Assembly (NCBI GenBank): GCA_030425805.1
Contig: JAUHZC010000001.1
Coordinates: 237,302-301,301, forward strand
DNA length: 64,000 nt
Origin: Alphaproteobacteria bacterium
Lineage (GTDB): Bacteria > Pseudomonadota > Alphaproteobacteria > JAUHZC01
Direction of reading: 5' to 3'
The notes beneath the pieces were generated by a model. The model was given only the letters and a program-made list of their open reading frames with translations. It was not told the DNA's origin and ran no database searches. The stretch's first letter is position 1. Each line of letters starts with the position of its first letter. Position numbers and translations under genes: made by a program. Shown here one piece after another: positions 53,927-62,586 of the stretch.

Positions 53927-55249
53927 CTAGGATTTTTTAGTAGGCTCACCTTGATGAGCAGCGTAAACACTAATTGCACGACAGACATCCAAGGCTCTCA
54001 GTAGCTGGTAATCTTCTATTTTCTTACCTTCACCATCAACAGCCTCATCATCGTCGTCATCATCATCCTCAGCCTTGCCTTTTTTTGCATTGCCAATTGA
54101 TTTATCTAAGTCTGCTTCTCTTAAGGTATATTTTTCCTTGTGGATATTGAGATTTTCGATTTGCTTAATCTCAACATCTGGCACAATGCCATTTTGTTGA
54201 ATTTTCACGCCCTTTGGTGTGTAGAAAAGCGCCACTGTCATCTTCACAGCCCCTCCATTTGGAAGAGGGACAACAACCTGGATAGATCCTTTTCCGAAGG
54301 ACTTCTCCCCCACAATGACAGCACGCCCATTGTCTCGTAAGGCACCAGCAACAATCTCAGAGGCAGAGGCAGACCCAGAGTTGATGAGAACAACAAGAGG
54401 CTTTCCTTTAATCGCATCGATGCCATCATCCACCTTGTGAATTTCACCCATGTCTTCTGTTCGCCCTTTCACCTCAAGAACAACACCTTTTTTCAAGAAG
54501 ACATCACAAACATCAATTCCCTGATCTAAAAGCCCACCACCGTTGTTACGAAGATCGAGAACATAGCCCTTGAGATTGTCTTTGGCTTCTGACTTAATCT
54601 TTTTAATTGCAGATAAAAGCTCGTCTTTCGTGGTACGGGCTGCAAAATCCCGAATACGGAGATACCCGATATCTCCTTCTAATTTCCATTTCACAGGATG
54701 GACCTTGATACGCTTGCGGGTTACGGTGATATCAAAAGGCGCTTTGAATTTTCGCCGAATCGTCAGGCGGATCTTCGAGCCAGCCTTACCACGGAGGCGA
54801 TCCACCGCATCATAGATATCGTCAGATGCAAAAGGCTTTCCATCAGTCATGATAATAAGGTCTCCAGGCTTAAGTCCAGCCTTAGCTGCTGGAGACCCAT
54901 CCATAGGGCTAATGACCTTCACAGCCCCATTCTCCATGGTAATTTCAATTCCTAATCCAACGTAGGACCCGCTGTACTCATCCTTGCTCATCTTGAAACG
55001 TTCTGGAGGAAGGTAATTTGAATGAGGATCAAGACCAGAGAGCATTCCTTTCAGGGCACCAGTCAAAAGCTCTTTGGCTTCAACCTCCTCCACATAGCGA
55101 CGCTTTACCAAATCAGACACGCCATAAATCAAGCCTGCTGCATCTTTAAGGCCATTATCCACTTCACCATTTTTTTCTTCTTTTTTATCAGCCCACAATG
55201 GCTGAACCAAAAGCAACAAAGTTAGAAGAAGATGATAAAAAATACGCAT
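53927..55249 (-). CDS. ctpA: S41-family C-terminal processing periplasmic protease
   Basis: 440 residues from ATG (MRIFYHLLLTLLLLVQPLWA, signal peptide). A PDZ domain around DGSPAAKAGLKPGDLIIMTDG, then the S41 catalytic domain with serine in NSGSASASEIVAGALRDNG and lysine in VGEKSFGKGSIQ. Degrades or trims periplasmic proteins. A run of eight Asp (KAEDDDDDDDEAVDG) in the C-terminal part is unusual for the family and lies outside the catalytic core. Divergent from the MFS gene. Confidence 0.95.
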   Translation of the reverse strand: MRIFYHLLLTLLLLVQPLWADKKEEKNGEVDNGLKDAAGLIYGVSDLVKRRYVEEVEAKELLTGALKGMLSGLDPHSNYLPPERFKMSKDEYSGSYVGLGIEITMENGAVKVISPMDGSPAAKAGLKPGDLIIMTDGKPFASDDIYDAVDRLRGKAGSKIRLTIRRKFKAPFDITVTRKRIKVHPVKWKLEGDIGYLRIRDFAARTTKDELLSAIKKIKSEAKDNLKGYVLDLRNNGGGLLDQGIDVCDVFLKKGVVLEVKGRTEDMGEIHKVDDGIDAIKGKPLVVLINSGSASASEIVAGALRDNGRAVIVGEKSFGKGSIQVVVPLPNGGAVKMTVALFYTPKGVKIQQNGIVPDVEIKQIENLNIHKEKYTLREADLDKSIGNAKKGKAEDDDDDDDEAVDGEGKKIEDYQLLRALDVCRAISVYAAHQGEPTKKS

Positions 55250-55341
55250 GTGTGACAATGCCGCCCAGTTTTACCCTTTCAGGTTAACACTGTTTTAGAG
55301 GCACCACAATCGCTCTCTCACAGCCTTTGAACCTTGTAGAA

Positions 55342-56616
55342 ATGAATCCTGATCCCTATACTATGGAAAGTATGCTTAAAAATCGTATCATCATCCCCGC
55401 TCTCCTTGGTAATATTCTGGAGTTTTACGACTTCAGTCTCTTTGGTGCCATGGCTGTTTTGCTTGGAAAACTTTTCTTTCCGGATACGACGCCCTACGGC
55501 GAAGTGCTTTATGCTTTTTCTGCTTTTTCTGCTGGATTCTTGGCCCGTCCTCTTGGGGCTCTCCTCTTTGGGTATATTGGGGATCGATATGGGCGCAAAC
55601 AAGCTCTCTCCCTTAGTTTGATTCTCATGGCCATTCCCACCTTGGGGATTACACTCCTCCCCCCCTATGCGCAAATTGGCCTCCTGGCACCAATTGCCCT
55701 TACCTTATTTCGCTTTATTCAAGGGCTCTGCGCCGGTGCAGAATACAATGGTGCAGCTATCTTCTTGATCGAGCATTCAGGGAACAAAAATAGTGGCCTG
55801 GCAGGATCCCTTGTGGCCCTTGCCGGAACGCTTGGCTGCCTTATGGCGATGGCTGTGAGTGGGATTTGCATGAATCCTGCTCTCCCAGAGTGGTGCTGGC
55901 GCGTTGCCTATGGTATTGGTTTCAGCCTTGCCTTTGTGGGCTATTTTATCCGCAAATACGTGGATGAAAGCCCTGCCTTCCTTCAAGCAAAAGGGCAAAA
56001 GTCTAATCCACCAGCTCCCGCAAAGGTTTTATTCCGGGAGTTTCAACCCCAGCTCCTCACAGGTTTTTTCATCTCCACTCTTGGGGGAACCACGGCTGGC
56101 ATGCTGGTCGCTTTCTTCCCCGCCTTTCTCAGCACAGCCCAAGATTTTTCTGCAGACTCCTCCCTGTTCTTAACGGGTGTGGGGATTAGCACCTTTGTCC
56201 TGACGGTTCCTTTCTGGGGAATCCTCAGTGACCGTCGAGGTCATGCAACAATCATGAGCTTTGCTGCGATGGGACTCGTTATTGGAGGACCTTTAGTCTT
56301 TTTCCTCTTTAGCACGGGAATCCCCCTATACATTATCTTGGGGCAAGTTATCTTTGGTATTTTTGCAGCAGGCTTTGCTGGCCCTTTGAATGCCTACATG
56401 ACACAGCTTTTCCCACCGATGGTTCGTTTTACAGGCGTATCCCTTTCTTATGGCACAGCCATGGCTGTAACTGGAGGCCTAACGCCTCTTCTTATGGTCT
56501 ATTTAATAAAGACGACAGGCATGACCGCCCTACCCGGATTCTATGTGAGTTTCATTGCGGCTGTGGCTGTATTTTTCTTAAAAAGACCTCTGGGGCAAAA
56601 GATCGTAGCAAGTTAG
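55342..56616 (+). CDS. MFS transporter, metabolite:H+ symporter (ProP-like) type
   Basis: 424 residues with 12 hydrophobic segments. LLGNILEFYDFSLFGAMAVL, GALLFGYIGDRYGRKQALSL and RFIQGLCAGAEYNGAAIFL follow the MHS subfamily (ProP, ShiA, citrate and proline/betaine carriers). Start taken at the first ATG; a TTG five codons upstream exists. Substrate unknown; proline or betaine is attractive beside putA in the window but unproven. Confidence 0.85.
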   Translation: MNPDPYTMESMLKNRIIIPALLGNILEFYDFSLFGAMAVLLGKLFFPDTTPYGEVLYAFSAFSAGFLARPLGALLFGYIGDRYGRKQALSLSLILMAIPTLGITLLPPYAQIGLLAPIALTLFRFIQGLCAGAEYNGAAIFLIEHSGNKNSGLAGSLVALAGTLGCLMAMAVSGICMNPALPEWCWRVAYGIGFSLAFVGYFIRKYVDESPAFLQAKGQKSNPPAPAKVLFREFQPQLLTGFFISTLGGTTAGMLVAFFPAFLSTAQDFSADSSLFLTGVGISTFVLTVPFWGILSDRRGHATIMSFAAMGLVIGGPLVFFLFSTGIPLYIILGQVIFGIFAAGFAGPLNAYMTQLFPPMVRFTGVSLSYGTAMAVTGGLTPLLMVYLIKTTGMTALPGFYVSFIAAVAVFFLKRPLGQKIVAS

Positions 56617-56681
56617 CCCCCTCAGAGATCAGGGCTTTCAATTACAAGTCTACAATATCGCAAAGAAAGATTGTAAGGAAA

Positions 56682-56757
<76 letters not shown>

Positions 56758-56812
56758 AATAGGCGTTAACATACCCATTTCCCAGTTAAACCGCAAGGGG
56801 TTCACCATAAAA

Positions 56813-56838
56813 AAAACACCCTCCGAAGAGGGTGTTTT
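56813..56838 (-). terminator. Intrinsic terminator of the coiled-coil exported-protein gene
   Basis: AAAACACCCTC / GAGGGTGTTTT stem with a CGAA/TTCG tetraloop; on the minus strand it runs into eight T residues, 22 bases after the gene's stop. Confidence 0.92.
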
Positions 56839-56859
56839 ATGGATTTTGGAATCTTCGAG

Positions 56860-57801
56860 TTAGATATCGTCAAGATCTCCAATGGCCTCTTGTCTCTTTC
56901 TTTCTTCCTCAAGCCTTCTTCGCTCAGCTTCCAACATACCCTGGTTCGTTCTTTGAAGAGCTTTGGCTTTTCCACGAAGTGTTTCGAGGCGTGTCTTTGT
57001 TTGAGCCGTTTCTTCCTTCGCTCTTTTTGCTCTCATGTTGTCAACAGCACCACCAAACATGGCTGCGGCTTTTCGTTTTTGACCAAGAGCCGTGGCCGCT
57101 GCTGCATCACGCTTTGCTTTTTGGGCTTCGGCAGTTGCAGCTTCTGCTTGCTTGCGCTCACGATCAGCCTCTGCACGAGCCTCTTCTGCATCTTGGGTCT
57201 TTTGCGCAGCAAGCTTATCTGCTGCTTCTTGTGCTCTTTTAGCAGCTTCCGCCATTTTTGTGGCTGCTTCCAGTTCTTTCTGGCGCTCTGCAGCTGTTTG
57301 ACGTGCTTGAGCTGTGTTCTCTGCCGCTGCTTTGGCATGAGCCTGAGCCGCTTCTTTTTGAGCTCTTTGCTCACGCGCATCGGCCTCAGCAGCCTGTCTT
57401 GCTTTTGTCTCAGCATCAAGACTCGCCTGAGTAGCTTCTTGTTGCTCTCGTGCCGCCTTCAGCTCAGCCTGCTGGGCCTCAAAGCGCTCTTGTGCAGCTT
57501 TGCGATCAGCAGCAGCAGCTTCAGCTGCCTCTTTACTCTCCTTACGAAGCTGGGCTTCTTTCTCTTGCATTTGCTTGAGATCTGCTCCACGGGCTGCCAA
57601 ATCAGCACGGAGGGCTTTAATTGTTCTTTCCAAAGCTGCAATCTCTGCATCTTTTTGTGAAAGTTCTGTTCCTCTTGCTTTAGAAAACTTCATTATTTCA
57701 GCAACGGCGTCACTTAGATTTCCGCGAACTTCTGCTGCTGTTTTCGCATACCCAACTGTCGTAGACAGTAAAAAGGCGGCGGCTAATACTTTGATTTTCA
57801 T
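56860..57801 (-). CDS. Exported long coiled-coil protein
   Basis: 313 residues: signal peptide (MKIKVLAAAFLLSTTVGYAK), then over 200 residues of Ala/Glu/Lys/Gln-rich heptads forming one long coiled coil. A basic cluster KRK (242-244), twelve residues, then RAKRAK (257-262) matches the bipartite nuclear localisation consensus. The C-terminus is again charged (ERRRLEEERKRQEAIGDLDDI; last part GDLDDI). TolA-like in composition but lacks a TolA membrane or C-terminal domain. GAGG precedes the ATG. Confidence 0.75.
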   Translation of the reverse strand: MKIKVLAAAFLLSTTVGYAKTAAEVRGNLSDAVAEIMKFSKARGTELSQKDAEIAALERTIKALRADLAARGADLKQMQEKEAQLRKESKEAAEAAAADRKAAQERFEAQQAELKAAREQQEATQASLDAETKARQAAEADAREQRAQKEAAQAHAKAAAENTAQARQTAAERQKELEAATKMAEAAKRAQEAADKLAAQKTQDAEEARAEADRERKQAEAATAEAQKAKRDAAAATALGQKRKAAAMFGGAVDNMRAKRAKEETAQTKTRLETLRGKAKALQRTNQGMLEAERRRLEEERKRQEAIGDLDDI

Positions 57802-57950
57802 AGGATCCTCACTTTTTCTAAACCTATACCCCTTATGGTGAATAAAAAGACTTAATTTTCCATTAAAATTCCCCCTCTTTAAACATTTACAAAACCCCCT
57901 AGATCCGCTTAGAAAAAAAGAGTACCGTGTGAGAAAAACATGAGCTCCTT

Positions 57951-59336
57951 ATGGACTTCCTTGATTTAACAGTTTTGTGTGTTTTTCTGCTCCTTACATT
58001 GGGTATTGGCGCTTATGCAGGGCGTGGTATTACAGATATAAAAGCCTACGCTGTTGGGGGGAGAAGCTATGGGACTTTTGCCCTTCTTGCTACCCTCTCT
58101 GCATCTTACATTGGAGGTGGTTACACCTTTGGAGTTAGTGAGAAATCCTTCTCTTCAGGCATGGTTTACAGCCTTTGTCTCCTTGGGTTCAGCCTCCAGC
58201 TCTTTTTGGTTTCACGCTACATCGCCCCGAAGATGAGTCGTTTCTATCAGGCCTATTCTGTGGGTGATATCATGGCCACATTTTATGGAGAAACAGGCCG
58301 CCTTATCACAGGCATTTCATCTGCCATCGTTTGCGCAGGCATTATTGGTGCCCAGGTCAAAGCCACAGGATATGTTTTTAATCTTTTTCTAGGCGTTGAT
58401 CCCATGCTCGGGATTCTCATTGGCTGTGGCATTGTCATTGCTTATGCTGTCTTTGGCGGCATTAAGGCTGTGGTCGCCACAGACATCCTCCAATTTCTTG
58501 TTTTGATTGTGATGATTCCTCTAACCCTATTCATCAGTGTTTATGAATTGGGAGGAATAGAAGCAATGCTTTCTAAACTTCCCCCAATGCACACAGCTGT
58601 TCCTGGAAAAATGGGCGGCATTGCTATGCTCAGTGTTTTCCTCAGCCTTCTCCTAGGTGAGGCTCTGGTTCCTCCCTATGTCCAGCGCCTTTTCATTGCG
58701 AAAGACACAAAAACCACAAGCCGAGGAACCCTCATTAGTTGTGGGCTTTCTATCCCGTTTTTCCTTGCTGGTGGTGCCATTGGACTGGTGGCCTTTGCAC
58801 TGAATCCAGAGCTGAATGCCAATATGTCCCTGCCTTACGTGATTGATACAATGCTCCCTGTCGGCCTAAAAGGCTTAGCTGTGGCTGGAATCATTGCATG
58901 CATTATGTCTTCGGCCGACTCCTACCTGAATGCGGCAGCTATTGCAGTTATTCATGATCTTGTTCGCCCTCTGAAGAAAAATGATCTCACCTCGGGCCAA
59001 GAGCTCCATCTGACCCGTCTGTGCACACTTCTGATCGGTGTATTCTCCGTTGTTTTTGCCATCTATATTGAAAGTGCTATGGACATTTTGCTCTATAGCT
59101 ATAATTTCTGGTCCCCCATCATCCTTATCCCTCTTGTGATGGGGATTGTAGGCTACCAGCTCAATACCCGGGGCTTCCTGCTTTCAAGCTTTTCTGGTGT
59201 TTTAGGAACGCTCGGTTGGACTTTTTCTTTTGAAGGCATCACAGGCATTGATGGTCTCGTAGCCGGTGTAATTACTCATGCGATAGTCTTTCTGGTGCTG
59301 TGGAAGCGGGAACCTCAGACTCCGCCCCAGGTGTAG
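57951..59336 (+). CDS. Sodium:solute symporter (SSS family)
   Basis: 461 residues with 12-13 hydrophobic segments. Family features: GRGITDIKAYAVGGRSYG after helix 1, SASYIGGGYTFGVSEKSF, YAVFGGIKAVVATDILQF and VAGIIACIMSSADSYLNAAA (the conserved SSADS sodium-site motif). Imports a nutrient with sodium; the substrate (sugar, amino acid or carboxylate) is not readable. Its end overlaps a convergent gene by 65 bases. Confidence 0.9.
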   Translation: MDFLDLTVLCVFLLLTLGIGAYAGRGITDIKAYAVGGRSYGTFALLATLSASYIGGGYTFGVSEKSFSSGMVYSLCLLGFSLQLFLVSRYIAPKMSRFYQAYSVGDIMATFYGETGRLITGISSAIVCAGIIGAQVKATGYVFNLFLGVDPMLGILIGCGIVIAYAVFGGIKAVVATDILQFLVLIVMIPLTLFISVYELGGIEAMLSKLPPMHTAVPGKMGGIAMLSVFLSLLLGEALVPPYVQRLFIAKDTKTTSRGTLISCGLSIPFFLAGGAIGLVAFALNPELNANMSLPYVIDTMLPVGLKGLAVAGIIACIMSSADSYLNAAAIAVIHDLVRPLKKNDLTSGQELHLTRLCTLLIGVFSVVFAIYIESAMDILLYSYNFWSPIILIPLVMGIVGYQLNTRGFLLSSFSGVLGTLGWTFSFEGITGIDGLVAGVITHAIVFLVLWKREPQTPPQV

Positions 59337-59826
59337 GACTTTCTGCTTTAACAAGCTCTCCAACACCGGCCTCTATAAAAGCAACCCGATCGGAAGCCTC
59401 CAAAAGCCCTTGAGCTATCAGGAGTTCAGCAACATTGATGGGATTCACCCCCTGAATGACATAAGCAATCGCAGCAGTTTCTCGGCTGACCTTCCTCATC
59501 TCCCTCCAAAGATCCGAATCAGGAGAAAGAATTTCTATCAGGTGACCTCCCTCCCTCACGGCTTCCACCAAGGCCTCTTGGGCGCCTTCTAACCCAATGA
59601 CACTCTGCTCTTTTGTAAAAATCACCCCCTTAACCTTACCACCTTCTCGGGAGGATCCCATTGGCTGGCCTGAAATGCGCTCAGCCCCAATGGTCAGCGC
59701 CCAGGGAGTCACTGCTGTCGCTCCCCATGTCGCAAACGGGGAAAGTAGAAAAAGAAGAGAAAAAAAACACGGCAGCACTGCCCACCCACCAATAGCTCGT
59801 TGAGGATTAAACCAACGTATTTGCAT
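59272..59826 (-). CDS. Exported protein of unknown function
   Basis: 184 residues with a long signal-type N-terminus (AVLPCFFSLLFLLSPFATWGA). The mature region is mixed alpha/beta (LIEILSPDSDLWREMRKVSR, AAIAYVIQGVNPINVAELLIAQG) with a Pro/Ala/Ser/Glu tail that lies in the overlap with the symporter gene. GGAGAGG precedes the ATG. No family recognised. Confidence 0.6.
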   Translation of the reverse strand: MQIRWFNPQRAIGGWAVLPCFFSLLFLLSPFATWGATAVTPWALTIGAERISGQPMGSSREGGKVKGVIFTKEQSVIGLEGAQEALVEAVREGGHLIEILSPDSDLWREMRKVSRETAAIAYVIQGVNPINVAELLIAQGLLEASDRVAFIEAGVGELVKAESPTPGAESEVPASTAPERLSHE

Positions 59827-59924
59827 GAGAACCTCTCCTGTTTGAGATTATTATTTTCTTATATAATTTTATGGTAAGGGGATCAGGAGAGATGGCAAGA
59901 TTTCTTTTTCATAACCCAAAGAAC

Positions 59925-59956
59925 AAAAAAGTCTATCCTTGCGATAAGGATAGACT
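59925..59956 (-). terminator. Intrinsic terminator of the SemiSWEET gene
   Basis: Perfect 11-base stem AGTCTATCCTT / AAGGATAGACT with a five-base loop, followed on the minus strand by six T, 32 bases past the stop. Confidence 0.92.
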
Positions 59957-59988
59957 GTATGAAATCTTTTGTTTTTTAGAGGTAAAGC

Positions 59989-60300
59989 TTACTCTACAAT
60001 CTCTGAAACAATTGGAGAATCTTTGACTTCGTAGAAAATCTTCATCATCAAGATGCTAAAGATAAAGGCCAAAGAAATACCGTTCCAAATCACCATGGCG
60101 GTAGAGCCAATAAGAACCCCAAAGGTTGTCCACAAAAACACACCTGAGAAAAGAAGGACATACATAGGCAAAGAAATGTCCCGCACTTTGCGTGTCCGTA
60201 ATGTTTTAATGGACTGCGGCAGGTAACAAACAGTTGTGCAAAGACCAGCGGCCCAAGATACAATTTCTGGATTTGCATTCAAAAAACTCACGAGACTCAT
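59989..60300 (-). CDS. SemiSWEET-type sugar transporter (PQ-loop protein)
   Basis: 103 residues from the ATG with AAGGA eight bases before; a TTG six codons upstream is less likely. Three hydrophobic helices forming one triple-helix bundle; helix 1 has the PQ motif in GLCTTVCYLPQSIKTLRTR, followed by RDISLPMYVLLFSGVFLW and the NGISLAF helix. Dimers of such half-SWEETs carry sugars by facilitated diffusion. Divergent from ctaA. Confidence 0.88.
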   Translation of the reverse strand: MSLVSFLNANPEIVSWAAGLCTTVCYLPQSIKTLRTRKVRDISLPMYVLLFSGVFLWTTFGVLIGSTAMVIWNGISLAFIFSILMMKIFYEVKDSPIVSEIVE

Positions 60301-60327
60301 TATAAATTCCTTTTTCAAAGTTGACTC

Positions 60328-61425
60328 ATGTCGTTAGAATATGATCAAAATTCAAACCAGGAAAGCAGAAAAATGTCTCTTACAAAAAATCTTTCTCCTG
60401 ACCGCTCTAAACTCTTTTGGAGTCTTGCTTTTGTATGGGGGATGATATTTTTTATGGTGTTAATTGGTGGTGCAACCCGCCTTACAGGTTCCGGCCTGAG
60501 TATGGCAGAGTGGCGCCCGCTCTTTGGCTGGATTCCTCCGCACAGTCACGAAGAATGGACACGCATTTTTACAATCTACCAAGCCACACCAGAGTTTCTG
60601 AAAATCAACACCCACTTTACCCTGGAAGAATTTAAATCTATTTTCTGGCTTGAATATATCCACCGAGTTTGGGGGCGGCTCATTGGCTTCAGCCTTCTTT
60701 TACCTACAATTCTTGTTTGGCGTTCTCCCAGACTTGAAGGCTACCGACTCGTGATAGGGCTCCTCTGGATCTTAGGCCTTGCCCAAGGTGGAATGGGTTG
60801 GTACATGGTCAAAAGCGGGCTTATTGCAAATCCCCATGTAAGCCCTTTACGTCTAGCCGCGCACCTTCTTCTTGCAGCAGCAATTCTGACTGTGTTGACA
60901 CATGCTTTGCTGCGTCTCCGGGGCTTGCGTCCTCCCCTCTCAAAGATTTTTGAGGCCGGCCGACTTCCCCTGCCTATTACAATCCTTACTATTTTTTATG
61001 GCGCTCTTGTAGCAGGCACTAAGGCTGGCTGGATCTATAATGAGTTCCCTCTCATGGGAGGATCCTGGATTCCAGAAGATATCCTGAGCAACTCAAATCT
61101 CCGGATCTGGCTCTTTGACCCCACAGCTGTCCAGTGGGCCCATCGTGTGCTTGCCACCCTAACATTTGGATATCTTCTCTATTGGGCTCTAAGACTCTCC
61201 AAACAAACAGCCACAGTCCCCCAACTCCAGTGGGCTCCCCTTGGCTTGGCGAGTATCATTATGACACAGTATATTCTTGGAATACTAACTCTCCTGAATC
61301 AAGTGCCTCTTTTCTACGGCGTTGCACACCAGGGAACGGCTTTTCTTGTTCTCACATTTGTCTATATAAATGCTGTTGTAGAGGCAGTGTGCTGTCAGAA
61401 AGAGATAGCTCCAGCCTCTTCTTAA
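60328..61425 (+). CDS. ctaA: Heme A synthase
   Basis: Membrane monooxygenase converting heme O to heme A. 365 residues, eight helices, with the Cox15/CtaA motifs VLIGGATRLTGSGLSMAEWR and EYIHRVWGRLIG (heme-ligand histidine), then KAGWIYNEFPLMGG and WAHRVLA. It is the alphaproteobacterial/mitochondrial type 2. Start uncertain: a second ATG 15 codons in has a better AGGA box. Works with ctaB and ctaG at 29-31 kb. Confidence 0.95.
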   Translation: MSLEYDQNSNQESRKMSLTKNLSPDRSKLFWSLAFVWGMIFFMVLIGGATRLTGSGLSMAEWRPLFGWIPPHSHEEWTRIFTIYQATPEFLKINTHFTLEEFKSIFWLEYIHRVWGRLIGFSLLLPTILVWRSPRLEGYRLVIGLLWILGLAQGGMGWYMVKSGLIANPHVSPLRLAAHLLLAAAILTVLTHALLRLRGLRPPLSKIFEAGRLPLPITILTIFYGALVAGTKAGWIYNEFPLMGGSWIPEDILSNSNLRIWLFDPTAVQWAHRVLATLTFGYLLYWALRLSKQTATVPQLQWAPLGLASIIMTQYILGILTLLNQVPLFYGVAHQGTAFLVLTFVYINAVVEAVCCQKEIAPASS

Positions 61426-61698
61426 TTACAGGGGCCCGCCCTGAAAGTTATTTTCAATCAGCTCTACTAAGGCCTCGATTACCTCTTGGGCCTGTGCCCC
61501 TGTAGCCTGAAGGGTTAAGGTATCCCCGCTCGATACCCCCAGCAACATCAGCTCTAGGATGGAGCGGGAACGGGCTTCCCGTTCTTGAAACAGAAGTTTT
61601 ACGTCTGCATCATATTGCTGACAGAGCTTACAAATCTTCCCCGCAGGCCGTGCGTGAATACCAGCAGGGTTTTGAACAAGAACTTGTTTTTCAATCAT
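61426..61698 (-). CDS. ptsH: HPr-type phosphocarrier protein
   Basis: 90 residues with the phosphorylated histidine in NPAGIHARPAGKI and a serine region ARSRSILELMLLG equivalent to the regulatory Ser46 loop. Abuts the EIIA gene without a gap. With no sugar-specific EIIBC in view, it is likely part of a regulatory phosphotransfer chain as in other alphaproteobacteria; EI (ptsP) is not in the window. Confidence 0.95.
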   Translation of the reverse strand: MIEKQVLVQNPAGIHARPAGKICKLCQQYDADVKLLFQEREARSRSILELMLLGVSSGDTLTLQATGAQAQEVIEALVELIENNFQGGPL

Positions 61699-62139
61699 CT
61701 AAGAAGCTTTACGTTCGGAGGATTTTAGGGCTGGCTGCACCTGGGTTTCAAGCAAAGATGAGGCGAGATGAATTTGATCAACCCCAGCCTGCTTCGCTGC
61801 GCGAGCCAAGGTTTTTAAATCAACAGACTCACGAAGCTCCATAATCTTAATAAGAGCAGGAAGGTTGATGCCGCTGATCACATCAACTTTTGGATCCTGG
61901 GTCAGGGCCATCGATAAATTTGTGGGCGTCCCTCCAAATAAGTCTGTGGCAACAATAACGCCTTGCTCTCCCCGAACCGCATCAACAGCAGATTGAATCT
62001 CCTTTGTTTTCTGGGAAAGATCATCATCTGGGTTAATTGAAATCGCACGAACATTCTGCAAAGGCCCAAGAATATGAGCCAAAACGCTCCCATAACTGAA
62101 AGCTAGATCTCCATGTGCTGCAATAACCAAACCGATCAT
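61699..62139 (-). CDS. manX: PTS EIIA component, mannose family
   Basis: 146 residues; active-site histidine in LVIAAHGDLAFSYGSVL, then VATDLFGGTPTNLSMAL, typical of EIIA-Man. In alphaproteobacteria it pairs with HPr in a regulatory system, often next to hprK and a two-component system; here those are absent upstream, where a tRNA gene lies instead. Coupled to ptsH. Confidence 0.92.
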   Translation of the reverse strand: MIGLVIAAHGDLAFSYGSVLAHILGPLQNVRAISINPDDDLSQKTKEIQSAVDAVRGEQGVIVATDLFGGTPTNLSMALTQDPKVDVISGINLPALIKIMELRESVDLKTLARAAKQAGVDQIHLASSLLETQVQPALKSSERKAS

Positions 62140-62268
62140 GGGGCCTCCCGAATCAAAGTTTGGTCTAGATCGTACCCCCCTCCTTCTTAAAAAACAATTA
62201 AAAAAAGCGGCCTTTCTAAGATTTTAGCCTAGACATTTGTGAGAAAGTTGAATATCAATGTGTGTACC

Positions 62269-62344
62269 GGCTAGGTAGCTCAGTTGGTAGAGCAAGGGAC
62301 TGAAAATCCCTGTGTCGGGGGTTCGATTCCCTCCCTAGCCACCA
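62269..62344 (+). tRNA. tRNA-Phe (GAA)
   Basis: 76 nucleotides: acceptor GGCTAGG/CCTAGCC, D arm GCTCAGTTGGTAGAGC, anticodon stem AGGGA/TCCCT with loop CTGAAAA, anticodon GAA, T arm with GGTTCGATTCC, encoded CCA. Confidence 0.97.
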
Positions 62345-62586
62345 CTTCCCTTTTTTATTGTTGAGCCTTAGGCTCAGGGTCAAATCCAGAGATCGCAAAG
62401 CGCATCTTTTGCAGAAAAGAAACTCCATTTATAAGTTTTAGGAATTCTGCTGACAGGAGAGATTTGAAATTTGATATTGTTTTTCCTAAGTAAGAAGAAA
62501 ACAAGAATCACTAAAAATCTTACGTAACTCTTGAAAAAAACAAATTTATTACTACATCCCACAATAGAAAAAATTATTCTTCCTTT

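Noticed and set aside
56839..57660. Long plus-strand frame rich in Ser, Leu, Phe and Cys opposite the coiled-coil gene
   Set aside because: It is the antisense reading of Ala/Glu/Lys-rich codons; it lacks a ribosome binding site, and the minus-strand gene has a signal peptide, ribosome binding site and terminator.
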